Assembly: GCF_014200435.1 (NCBI RefSeq)
Contig: NZ_JACHBR010000001.1
Span: 2,914,001 to 2,978,000, forward strand
DNA: 64,000 bases
DNA from: Sphaerisporangium krabiense
GTDB taxonomy: Bacteria > Actinomycetota > Actinomycetes > Streptosporangiales > Streptosporangiaceae
Direction: 5' to 3'
A program made the position numbers and the translations under genes. Positions 31,843 through 39,681 of this stretch are shown in pieces; position 1 is the stretch's first letter, and each line of letters begins with the position of its first letter. The notes beneath the pieces were generated by a model. The model saw nothing but the letters and a program-made list of their open reading frames with translations. It made no database searches and was not told the DNA's origin.

Positions 31843-33129
31843 TCAGTCCACGAGATCGCCCACCGTGGTGAGCCGGGCGCCCGCGGGCACCTCGTCACCG
31901 CTGCGGACGGTCAGCCGGGGGTCCACGGTGACGCCGGTCAGCCGCGTCCCCTCCTGGACGGTCGCCTCGTGGCCGAGCGCGGTGAAGCCGTCCAGCACGG
32001 TGGCGGACTCCAGCGAGGACTCCACGGACGCCATCATCCCGACGTGCGTGTCGACCAGCCGGGCGCCCGCGCCGATGATCGCCCCGTCGAGGCAGGCGAC
32101 CCGCTCCAGGTGGCACCAGGCGTGCAGGTCGACGCCATCGCCCACGTAGGAGTCGCGGATCACCACGCCGGGCCCGATCTCGACGTCCCTGCCGATCCAG
32201 GCGTTCGGACCGACGCGCACCAGCCCGGCGGCCAGCTTGGCGGCCAGCGTCATGCCGCTGACCTCGTCGCGGCGCGCCAGCGAGGACGGGTGGATCGTCG
32301 GGGTGCCGGTGCCGCGCAGGCTCGGGTACCCGCCCGACAGCGCGTCCACCAGCGTGATCAGGTACTCCCGGGGGTTGCCCAGGTCGCCGACCTTGGCGAT
32401 CGGGGCGAGCCGCACCGGATGCCCGTGGGAGACCAGCCACGGCAGCAGGTCGCGGCCCCAGTCGAGCCTGAGCCGCGCGAGCGCGCCGAGCTCCGGGGTC
32501 GCGGCCAACTCGCGCAGCCGCGCGCAGTCGACCACGTAGAGGCCGGTGCTGATCGGCACGCGGGAGGGATCGGCCACCATGTCGTTGACCACCTGCAGCG
32601 GCGGCTTCTCCACGAACTCGCGGATCCGGCCGGCGTCGTCGGCGACCATCGTCCCGTACGTGCCCGCCACCTCGCGCGCGGTCCTGTGCACGGTCGCGAC
32701 GGTGACCACGGCGCCGCTGCGCACATGGTCGGCCACGAGCGCCGCGAGGTCGAACTCGAACAGGGAGTCGGTGGGGAAGACGATGGCGACGCCGCGCAGG
32801 TCCCATTCCTCGGCGACGCTGAGAGTGGCCTGCCCCGAACCGGTGTTGAACCGGTCCGCGCGCGCCCTCGAATACTCGATGCGGACGCCGAGCGCGTCGC
32901 CGTAACCGAGCGCGTCCTTGACCTGATAACGATTCTCGCGGCCGTTGGCCGCGATATAGAAATTCCGCACGCCCTGCTGACTGAAAGAGGCGACCTGCCA
33001 TTCGATGAGCGGGCGGCCGATGAAAGGGACGGTGGCTTTGCTGCGCAGATATCCGGGGCCCTCGAGTGTCAGCGGGCGGGCGCGCACGCCCCTGCCGCCC
33101 GCCAGGGCGATCGCGGCGATCTCAGACAC
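31843..33129 (-). CDS. Sugar-phosphate nucleotidyltransferase with left-handed beta-helix
   Basis: 428 residues. The N-terminal Rossmann domain has the pyrophosphorylase signature (IALAGGRGVRARPLT, SKATVPFIGRP) and the FVEKPP motif; from about 290 hexapeptide repeats follow (AWIGRDVEIGPGVVIRDS, IIGAGARLVDTHVG). This is the architecture of GDP-mannose and glucose-1-phosphate pyrophosphorylases, which make NDP-sugars for cell-wall or exopolysaccharide glycans. The nucleotide and sugar are not determined. The GTG at 33129 places the start at the first beta strand, but its ribosome site (TGGGG) is modest; an upstream ATG at 33303 is possible. Confidence 0.85.
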   Translation of the reverse strand: MSEIAAIALAGGRGVRARPLTLEGPGYLRSKATVPFIGRPLIEWQVASFSQQGVRNFYIAANGRENRYQVKDALGYGDALGVRIEYSRARADRFNTGSGQATLSVAEEWDLRGVAIVFPTDSLFEFDLAALVADHVRSGAVVTVATVHRTAREVAGTYGTMVADDAGRIREFVEKPPLQVVNDMVADPSRVPISTGLYVVDCARLRELAATPELGALARLRLDWGRDLLPWLVSHGHPVRLAPIAKVGDLGNPREYLITLVDALSGGYPSLRGTGTPTIHPSSLARRDEVSGMTLAAKLAAGLVRVGPNAWIGRDVEIGPGVVIRDSYVGDGVDLHAWCHLERVACLDGAIIGAGARLVDTHVGMMASVESSLESATVLDGFTALGHEATVQEGTRLTGVTVDPRLTVRSGDEVPAGARLTTVGDLVD

Positions 33130-33559
33130 CCGTGCCCCAGGTGCCCACGATGCCGTGACCGGGAATTCTGTTACGTCGATGAATGGACGCGACACCGGCG
33201 GGAGCGGCGCTCCGGCTCGGTGAGGACGTCGTTGCGGGCAGGTGCGCCATGGTGCCCCCTGAGAACGGTGATGAGGAGGACGCGCTTCATTGTTATCATT
33301 CACCGTTAGGCTGTCAGATCGGCCGTGACGAAATTCGGAAGCATTTCGTCATGTCGGGCGGGCGCCGATACAGGGGTTTATCGCGACCGGCGGCGACGGC
33401 CCGCGGCTTTCCCCGTTGAAAGCCGCGGAAGTCCCTCGCGTGCGGGCACGCGCGTCGTTCACCTCATATACATTCACGGCCACGATAGTGGCACGGAAAT
33501 GAGCCGGCGGCGCGGGACGTGTGAATTGCCGATTCCCGCGCCGGCCGGTCGCGCGGCCG
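33130..33559. other. Intergenic spacer with one hairpin
   Basis: 430 bases between two genes read leftward. An A+T-rich patch near 33285-33320 is the likely promoter side of the nucleotidyltransferase. The only clear structure is CCGCGGCTTT (33401-33410) facing AAAGCCGCGG (33419-33428), a 10-bp stem with an 8-base loop, possibly the terminator of the secreted-protein gene to its right. A short plus-strand frame (33183-33419) ends there but has no ribosome site and I do not call it. Confidence 0.55.
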
Positions 33560-34060
33560 TCACTTGGACAGGTAGACGACCTTCCAGGTGCCGGCGTAGA
33601 GGCAGTTCAGCGAGGGCTTGGCGGCCTTGGGCTCCGAGCACACCTTCAGCTCGACCTGGTAGACGTCGCGCTGGCTGAACGAGAAGGACTTGGGCGTGCC
33701 GTAGGAGCAGTCCAGCACGCTGCGGTGGCGGAACGGGAGCCCGCCGTTCTCGTCCCGGTAGGTGACGCGGAAGACCGCCCAGCCGCAGGCCGACGTGCGG
33801 GTGAGGTCGGTCACCTTGCCGGAGATCTTGACGCTGTCGGCGGTCGGGATGTCGGCGTGGTCCTCCCCGGTGGCCACGAGCCCGCCGAGCGCCTTGGCGC
33901 GCTTGCCGGGGGCGTAGTAGGTCCCCCACTTGACGGTCGTGGCGGCGGTGGCGGACGTGCTCGCGCCGGAGGGGCCGGTGGCGGCCTGGGCGGCGACGGG
34001 GGCGAAGGAGACGAGGGCGGCGGTCGCCGCGAGGCCGGCGAGGGTGCGGGTGATCGTCAT
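33560..34060 (-). CDS. Small secreted protein, function unknown
   Basis: 166 residues with a clear Sec signal peptide: ITRTLAGLAATAALVSFA then a cut after AQA (about residue 26). The mature part has four cysteines (SACGW, LDCSYG, KVCSEP, LNCLY), probably two disulfides, and a beta-rich pattern with WAVFRVTYRDENGG and FSFSQRDVYQVELKVC. It resembles small extracellular proteins of actinomycetes of unknown role. It is monocistronic; AAAGG lies 8 bases before the ATG. Confidence 0.78.
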   Translation of the reverse strand: MTITRTLAGLAATAALVSFAPVAAQAATGPSGASTSATAATTVKWGTYYAPGKRAKALGGLVATGEDHADIPTADSVKISGKVTDLTRTSACGWAVFRVTYRDENGGLPFRHRSVLDCSYGTPKSFSFSQRDVYQVELKVCSEPKAAKPSLNCLYAGTWKVVYLSK

Positions 34061-34109
34061 CGGGGGGGCCTTTCTTGTCGTGATACCCGCAGTGTGGGGC
34101 ATCCCGCTT

Positions 34110-34652
34110 TCAATCGGCTTGCGGGCGTTTGAATCCGCTTGCCGCCACCCCGCCGCGGAGGTGTGACCGGCCCACGGCCGGCTGGTCGCGCGCCGCGATC
34201 GCCGCGCCGATGCCGGCGTCGAGGAACCTGCGGATCACCCCGCGCTCCTCGTCGGTGAACCTGTCGAAGACGGAGGCGAGGCCGCCGGCCAGCGGCGCGA
34301 AGAACCGCTCGGCCAGCGCCACGGCCTGCGCGCGCAGGGTCAGCTCGACCTTGCGGCGGTCGGCGGCGCTGCGCCGCCGCTCGACGTGCCCGGCCCGCTC
34401 CAGGCGGTTGAGCAGCGCGGTGGTGGCCGGGGCGCTCAGGTTCAGCGCGCCCGCGAGGCTGCCGGGCGTCAGCGGCGTGCCTCCCCGGACGGCGTCCATG
34501 ATCACGACGACCGCGTTGAGGTCGGTGCGGTGCAGGCCGTGGTCGGAGGCGAACCGCTCGGCGAACCGGTCGAGCTCCACGGTCAGACGGCGCATCAGGG
34601 TGAGCAGGTCGGGTGCCGCCGCTCCGCCTTGTCCTGGTCGGTCCGCCGACAC
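34110..34652 (-). CDS. MarR-family transcriptional regulator
   Basis: 180-residue winged-helix regulator. The HTH and wing are LAGALNLSAPATTALLNRL and ERRRSAADRRKVELTL, the DxRxxxL-type motif of MarR proteins. The GTG start has GGAGG 8 bases upstream. It follows the ECM4-type reductase on the same strand after 155 bases that contain a perfect palindrome, so it is probably autoregulated and may also affect the reductase. Ligands of the family are typically phenolic or oxidising compounds, consistent with that neighbour. Confidence 0.88.
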   Translation of the reverse strand: MSADRPGQGGAAAPDLLTLMRRLTVELDRFAERFASDHGLHRTDLNAVVVIMDAVRGGTPLTPGSLAGALNLSAPATTALLNRLERAGHVERRRSAADRRKVELTLRAQAVALAERFFAPLAGGLASVFDRFTDEERGVIRRFLDAGIGAAIAARDQPAVGRSHLRGGVAASGFKRPQAD

Positions 34653-34700
34653 GTGCGCCTCCTCCGGGTCGCCGGCAGCGCGGTTCCCTGTTCTCGATGG

Positions 34701-34710
34701 TGGAATTCCA
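34701..34710. promoter_or_regulatory. Palindrome upstream of marR-type gene
   Basis: Perfect 10-base palindrome TGGAATTCCA in an A+T-richer patch, 49 bases before the regulator's start codon, a normal position for an autoregulatory MarR operator. Confidence 0.35.
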
Positions 34711-34807
34711 TGAAGTTTGTGGAAGTGCCTGAGAGCCCTGATAACGGGTGGGGTCACCGTGCCACGGCCGGTGGTCCACCCGGAGAACGGGGAGTGCCGG
34801 GCCGCCG

Positions 34808-35806
34808 TCAGGACGACGGATTCTCCCGGACCTCCCGGCCGTGCGGGGCGTCCCAGTCGAGCACGGGCCCGGCCGGGACGATGCGCGTCGGGTTGATCTG
34901 CGGGTGCGTCGTGTAATAGTGGCGCTTGATGTGGTCGAAGTTCGTGGTGCCCCCGAACGCCGGGCGCTGGAACAGGTCTCTGGTGTACGCCCAGAGGTTG
35001 GGGTAGTCCGCGACGCGGCGCACGTTCGCCTTGAAGTGGGTGGCGTACACCGTGTCGAACCGCACCAGCGTCACCCACAGGCGCACGTCCGCCTCGGTGA
35101 GCCGGTCGCCGAACAGGTACCGGCCGGTGCCCAGGCGCGCCTCCAGGTCGTCCAGCGTGGCGAACAGCGCAACGACGGCCTCGTCGTAGGCCTCCTGGCT
35201 CTTGGCGAACCCGCACCGGTAGACGCCGTTGTTGACGGTCGTGTAGACGAGGTCGTTCAGCGCGTCGATCTCGGGCCGCAGGTCCACCGGGTAGAGATCC
35301 ACGCCGGTGTCCGCCCATCGCTCGAACTGGGTGCCGAGGTCGATGGTGATGTCGGGGAAGTTGTTGCTGACGATGCGGCCCGTCTCGCGGTCCCAGAGCA
35401 CCGGCACCGACACGTGACCGTCGTAGCCGGGCTCACTCGCCTCGTACGCCTCGCGCAGCAGCGTGAACCCGTTCACCGGGTCGGGGGTGTGCCCGGGCCC
35501 CTCGCGGAACGCCCACCCCCGGCCGTCGCGCACCGGGTCGAGCACCGACAGGGAGACCACGTCCTCCAGGCCCTTCAGGGCCCGCACGATCACCGAGCGG
35601 TGCGCCCACGGGCAGGCCAGCGACACGTACAGGTGGTAGCGCCCGGGCTCGGCCGGGTGGCCGCTGGAGCCGTCGGCCGTGATCCGGCCCCGGAAGGCGT
35701 ACGCGGGCCGGCTGAACGCGCCTCCGGCGCCGGTCGACGCCTTGATCCCGTAGTCGCCGTGGACCTCGAAGTCCACCGGGCTCGCGACGGTCGCTGCGTG
35801 CGTCAC
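34808..35806 (-). CDS. Glutathionyl-hydroquinone-reductase-type (ECM4/YqjG) GST
   Basis: 332-residue Xi-class glutathione-transferase-like enzyme. The catalytic cysteine motif LACPWAHR, the PVLWDRETGRIVSNNFPDI block and the C-terminal GDRLTEADVRLWVTLVRFD are diagnostic. The class reduces S-thiolated hydroquinones; since actinomycetes use mycothiol, a mycothiol-dependent version is a reasonable inference. The downstream MarR-type regulator fits control by quinone or phenolic stress. Confidence 0.92.
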   Translation of the reverse strand: MTHAATVASPVDFEVHGDYGIKASTGAGGAFSRPAYAFRGRITADGSSGHPAEPGRYHLYVSLACPWAHRSVIVRALKGLEDVVSLSVLDPVRDGRGWAFREGPGHTPDPVNGFTLLREAYEASEPGYDGHVSVPVLWDRETGRIVSNNFPDITIDLGTQFERWADTGVDLYPVDLRPEIDALNDLVYTTVNNGVYRCGFAKSQEAYDEAVVALFATLDDLEARLGTGRYLFGDRLTEADVRLWVTLVRFDTVYATHFKANVRRVADYPNLWAYTRDLFQRPAFGGTTNFDHIKRHYYTTHPQINPTRIVPAGPVLDWDAPHGREVRENPSS

Positions 35807-35958
35807 GGCTGCGTTCCTCCCCGCGCCACGGCCCGCTCCCGCGCGGGCCCTTCTCCATCATCTCCGTCCGGCCGCCCCCGCGCATACCCGGCATCCCCTG
35901 GACAGGACCGGATTCGCGGTATGGGTCCGCCCGTCCGCCCATGGGCGAGGATGGCGCC

Positions 35959-36363
35959 ATGGACACCAGAGAAGCGGCCGAGCGCTTCACGCGCACGTGG
36001 GAGCGCGGCTGGGCCGCGCACGACGCCGAGCTCATCGGCGCCCTCTACGCCGAGGACGCCGTCCACCGCTCGATGCCCTTCCGCCCGGTTCACCGAGGAC
36101 GTGCCGGGGTGCTGGAGTACATCCGGTGGTCGTTCGGCGCCGAGCGCGCCGTCGACGTCCGTTTCGGCGCCCCGATCGTGGACGGGGACCGCGCGTTCGC
36201 CGAGTACCGCGCGTTCCTCGTCGAGAGCGACGGCGGCAAGCCGGTCACGCTGGCCGGATGCGTCGTCGTGCGGTTCGGCGCGGACGGGCTCGCGGCGGAG
36301 ACCCGCGACTACTGGCATGTCTCCGACGGCCACCAGGAGCCCGGGGGCGGCCTGTTCCTGTGA
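35959..36363 (+). CDS. NTF2/SnoaL-like protein
   Basis: 134-residue NTF2-fold protein: ERFTRTWERGWAAHDAELIG, ALYAEDAVHRSMPFRPVHRG and the final TRDYWHVSDG are typical of the SnoaL-like group with a polar pocket. GAGG lies 9 bases before the ATG at 35959. It is divergent from the ECM4-type reductase with a 152-base gap, so they may share control. No clear relation to the NTF2-like genes of the GMC operon beyond the fold. Function unknown. Confidence 0.78.
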   Translation: MDTREAAERFTRTWERGWAAHDAELIGALYAEDAVHRSMPFRPVHRGRAGVLEYIRWSFGAERAVDVRFGAPIVDGDRAFAEYRAFLVESDGGKPVTLAGCVVVRFGADGLAAETRDYWHVSDGHQEPGGGLFL

Positions 36364-36974
36364 CGGGCCGGTCACGGTCCGGTGACAGATGTGATGTAGG
36401 TGACGTCGTGCGCGTCCCGTCCAGGGGCGCGGACGGCATAGGCTGACGGGGAGTCCCCGGGCAGGTGAACCGCCGGGCGGCGCCCTGTCCACATGCGCCG
36501 CCGCGCGCGGCGGCCTCACGTGTCTCTGTGACGCCGTGGCGTCCAACTCAGGCAGCGCCGGCGCTTTGCGTGGACCAGGTGGGTCAACCACTTGGCTCCT
36601 GTCATCGTGCCGCACTACGCTTTGTCGCAGATCATTCCGCCCTGTGTCCGCGGAGCTTCCTCACATGGAGGTGGCACCGCCATTGACACGGGCGTTGACC
36701 ATGCCAAGCGCATGTCAAGCGCGCTGTGGCTCCGCATATCGTCGGCCGCGCTCGCCGGAACCCGCCGTCCGCCGGACGGTCTGTCCGGCATGGCCGGAGC
36801 CCCCCTTTTCGCTGTCCGGATCGCCGCGCGACTCGGGCTTTTCGGCGTGCTCTCCCGCGCCGTCCGCGAAAAGTGGGACTAGCGTGCCCGATTTCGGGCA
36901 GATGGATGGCGGAAACGCATGCCTCTCCATGAACGCGCCGACGCTGGGGTGAGGGTTCAGCAAGAGGATGGAAT
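36364..36974. other. 611-base spacer before the GAF-ANTAR gene
   Basis: No gene that I can support; several short frames lack ribosome sites and family resemblance. It contains a perfect 16-base palindrome CCGCCGCGCGCGGCGG (36498-36513) and repeated GTCCG/CGGAC half-sites at 36765-36825. The right end has AGAGG before the next ATG. The length leaves room for a long leader, which would suit RNA-binding ANTAR control, but I see no ANTAR twin-hexaloop. Confidence 0.5.
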
Positions 36975-37679
36975 ATGACACGTATTGATCCTGAGGCCCT
37001 GATAGCAAGCTTGAGGGGCCTGCAGAAGGCCTCGGAGGCCACCGGGGTGGTCCATCATTTGGAACGCATAGTGCGGGTGGTGGACCGCCTGTTCGGCTAC
37101 GCCGGGGCGGGTCTCATGTTCGCCGACGAGGGGAAGACGCTGCGCTACCTCGTCACGACCGACGAGGCCGGCCGCAGTCTGGAGCACGCCCAGGCCGCTC
37201 TCGGACGCGGGCCTTGCGTGTCGGCGTATTTCCACAACACGGCGGTGACCACCCGGGACGTCCAGCGTGACCAGCGCTGGCCGGAACTGGCGCCGCTTCT
37301 TGACTCCCGGGTGCGCGCGGTGGCGGGCGTCCCCGTACGCCTGGGTGACGGGCCGGTGGGCACGCTGAACGTGTACCAGGCGGAACCGCACGATTGGGAG
37401 GAGTCCGACACACAGGCGCTGCTGGCCTACGCGCATGTCATCGAGGAGGTTCTGGCCGCGGCGGTGAAGGCCGAGGAGAAGAGCGCCCTCGCCGACCAGT
37501 TGCAGTACGCGCTGGACTATCGAATCGTGATCGAGCGGGCGATCGGCTACCTCATGGGCAAACACGACCTCACTGCCGCCCAGGCGTTCACGGGCCTGCG
37601 CAAACGCGCCCGCGACAGCCGGCGCCGCGTCGCCGACCTCGCCGCCGAGATCCTCGGCGAACAGGCGCCCCCCGCCTGA
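36975..37679 (+). CDS. GAF-ANTAR regulatory protein
   Basis: 234 residues: a GAF sensor domain (about 20-165; DRLFGYAGAGLMFADEG, GPCVSAYFHNTAVTTRD, VRAVAGVPVRLGDGPVGTLN) and a C-terminal ANTAR domain (LQYALDYRIVIERAIGYLMG, QAFTGLRKRARDS). ANTAR domains bind twin-hexaloop RNA hairpins and prevent transcription termination. GAF-ANTAR proteins are abundant in actinomycetes and may bind a small ligand or be phosphorylated. The target RNA is not evident here. AGAGG precedes the ATG by 8 bases; a long palindrome follows the stop. Confidence 0.93.
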   Translation: MTRIDPEALIASLRGLQKASEATGVVHHLERIVRVVDRLFGYAGAGLMFADEGKTLRYLVTTDEAGRSLEHAQAALGRGPCVSAYFHNTAVTTRDVQRDQRWPELAPLLDSRVRAVAGVPVRLGDGPVGTLNVYQAEPHDWEESDTQALLAYAHVIEEVLAAAVKAEEKSALADQLQYALDYRIVIERAIGYLMGKHDLTAAQAFTGLRKRARDSRRRVADLAAEILGEQAPPA

Positions 37680-37719
37680 GAGGAAGCCGACCATGATCAC
37701 GCTTCTCCCCCGGGAGGTC

Positions 37720-37747
37720 CGCGCCGGCCCGCCGGCGGGCCGGCGCG
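37720..37747 (+). terminator. 28-base perfect palindrome, likely terminator
   Basis: Uninterrupted palindrome starting CGCGCCGGCCCGCC, 40 bases past the GAF-ANTAR stop and 71 bases before pyrD. It would fold into a very stable stem and probably separates the two transcripts. Confidence 0.65.
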
Positions 37748-37818
37748 TCAGCCGGGCGCGGGCCGTCCGGCCGGACCCCACGCAGAGCCCCGTCCGATCC
37801 CGGCTACGCTGATCCCTG

Positions 37819-38892
37819 ATGTATCGACTGCTCTTCGCGCAGGTGCTGCGGCGCTTCGACGCCGAGACCATGCACCACATGACCATCCGGGCGCTCCGGC
37901 TCCTGTCCGTCGCCCCGGTGGCCAAGCGGCGCCTGTACCGCCGGTTCGCGCCGCGGGACGAGGCGCTGCGGGTGCAGGCGTTCGGCGTCCACTTCCCGAG
38001 CCCCTTCGGGCTCGCGGCCGGCTTCGACAAGGACGCGGGCTGTGTGGAGGCCCTGGCCGCCTTCGGCTTCGGCCACGTGGAGGTCGGCACCATCACCGCC
38101 CACGCTCAGCCGGGCAACCCCCGCCCCCGGCTGTTCCGGCTGGTCTCCGACCACGCCATCGTCAACCGCATGGGGTTCAACAACGCGGGCGCCGACGCGG
38201 CCGCGCGACGGCTGCGCCGCCCCCGCGGCGTCCCCGCGGTCGTCGGCGTGAACATCGGCAAGACCAAGGTCATCCCGGAGGAGCTGGCCGTGCGCGACTA
38301 CGTCGCGGCCGCCCGCAGGCTCGCGCCGCTGGCCGACTACCTCGTCGTCAACGTCAGCTCACCCAACACCCCGGGCCTGCGCGACTTCCAGGCCGTCGAG
38401 CTGCTCCGGCCGCTGCTGAGGGAAGTAGGGCGGGCGGCCGGGCGCACCCCGCTGCTCGTCAAGATCGCACCTGACCTGGCGGACGAGGACGTCGACGCCG
38501 TCGCGGACCTCGCCGTCGAGATCGGCCTGGCCGGCGTCATCGCCACCAACACCACCATCGGCAGGCAGGGCCTCTCCAAGGCCGACGCCGGCGTGGCCGC
38601 CGAGACCGGCGGCCTGTCCGGCCGTCCGCTCAAGGCCCGCTCGCTGGAGGTCCTGCGCCGGCTCCGCGCCCGCGTGGGCGACCGGGTCACGCTCGTCTCG
38701 GTCGGAGGCGTCGAGAACGTGGACGACGTCTGGGAGCGCCTCCTCGCCGGCGCGACCCTCGTCCAGGGCTACACCGGCTTCGTCTACGAGGGCCCCCTGT
38801 GGGCCTGGCGCATCAACCGCGCCCTCTCCCGCCGCCTGCGCCGCCACGGCTACACCTCGATCCGCGAAGTGATCGGCCGCGTCACCACCTGA
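37819..38892 (+). CDS. pyrD: Quinone-dependent dihydroorotate dehydrogenase
   Basis: 357-residue class 2 dihydroorotate dehydrogenase, the membrane-associated FMN enzyme of de novo pyrimidine synthesis. The N-terminal helices that contact quinone ([19 protein letters not shown]) are present, as are [21 protein letters not shown], the catalytic Ser region [24 protein letters not shown], and the FMN-binding [10 protein letters not shown] and [10 protein letters not shown]. Length and signatures are standard. It stands alone, with no other pyr genes here. Confidence 0.97.
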   Translation: MYRLLFAQVLRRFDAETMHHMTIRALRLLSVAPVAKRRLYRRFAPRDEALRVQAFGVHFPSPFGLAAGFDKDAGCVEALAAFGFGHVEVGTITAHAQPGNPRPRLFRLVSDHAIVNRMGFNNAGADAAARRLRRPRGVPAVVGVNIGKTKVIPEELAVRDYVAAARRLAPLADYLVVNVSSPNTPGLRDFQAVELLRPLLREVGRAAGRTPLLVKIAPDLADEDVDAVADLAVEIGLAGVIATNTTIGRQGLSKADAGVAAETGGLSGRPLKARSLEVLRRLRARVGDRVTLVSVGGVENVDDVWERLLAGATLVQGYTGFVYEGPLWAWRINRALSRRLRRHGYTSIREVIGRVTT

Positions 38893-39165
38893 CCCGCCAG
38901 GGCCGCCCGCGAAGGACCCGGAAGACCAGGACCCGGGCCGCCGCCGGAACGGTCCTCGCCGCGCTCGGGCTGTGTGCTCCGGCCGAAGCGTGGCCGGGGG
39001 CGTCCCGCATCGTGTGGGAGGGGAGCCGGTCGGCGCCGGACGATCCGGGCGGCCGTGCCCCGGACTCCCCGCCTCGTACGCGATGGGGCCTTCCCCTCGT
39101 GTGCGCCATGGGCGTACCCACAGGTTGTGGACGAAGGGGGCCGGCGGGTGAGGGCGGTGCGGGGG

Positions 39166-39585
39166 TCAATCGCAGGGGAGGCCGAGTTGGTCGCGGAGTT
39201 GTAGCTGGTCGAAGTAGAGGCGGAGGCTGACGATGAGGCCGTTCTCGACCGTGGTGAGGTAGAAGCAGCGCAGTGATATCGGGCGGTGGGTCGCCTGTAC
39301 CACGCGGCCGCCGGGTGTCCGGTACGGCCCCAGATGGGTGCCCTGCATCAGCAGCTCGTCGATCGCCGTGTCGCCGTCGTCGAACGACTCCATGACGTTG
39401 GTGCGGACGTCCGGGAACGCCTCCCAGAACTCCTCGATGACCGAGGCGAGCTCCTCGCACCCCTGCGTCACGCAGTCGGGGCTGATGGTCACCCCCTCAG
39501 GGCTCAGCTCGCGCAGGAGGGCGTCCATGTCGTGGGCGTTGAACGCGGCGATGTACCGGTCGTGTACCTGCCGTGCCTCGGTCAT
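39166..39585 (-). CDS. SnoaL-like ester-cyclase-type protein
   Basis: 139-residue NTF2-fold protein of the SnoaL/ester-cyclase group: HDRYIAAFNAHDMDALLREL, EEFWEAFPDVRTNVMESF and a central Q-G-T-H-L-G-P-Y stretch typical of predicted ester cyclases. Convergent with pyrD across 273 bases in which I see nothing else. It lies 96 bases beyond the hexosaminidase gene on the same strand and may be read through from it. Function unknown. Confidence 0.8.
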   Translation of the reverse strand: MTEARQVHDRYIAAFNAHDMDALLRELSPEGVTISPDCVTQGCEELASVIEEFWEAFPDVRTNVMESFDDGDTAIDELLMQGTHLGPYRTPGGRVVQATHRPISLRCFYLTTVENGLIVSLRLYFDQLQLRDQLGLPCD

Positions 39586-39681
39586 GGCGTCGCCCTCCTC
39601 GTAGGCGGATGCGCGAGAGGCGGCCGCGACGCTGGGCGCCTTCTCTCCCCCTCTACCCAGGGCGGATCGCGGGCGTGCCGA

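Noticed and set aside
33183-33419. Small gene upstream of the nucleotidyltransferase
   Set aside because: 78-codon frame without ribosome site or recognisable features; it overlaps the likely promoter of the opposite gene.
36536-36952. Small proteins in the 611-base spacer
   Set aside because: Overlapping frames on both strands with no ribosome sites, no domain pattern and unusual composition.
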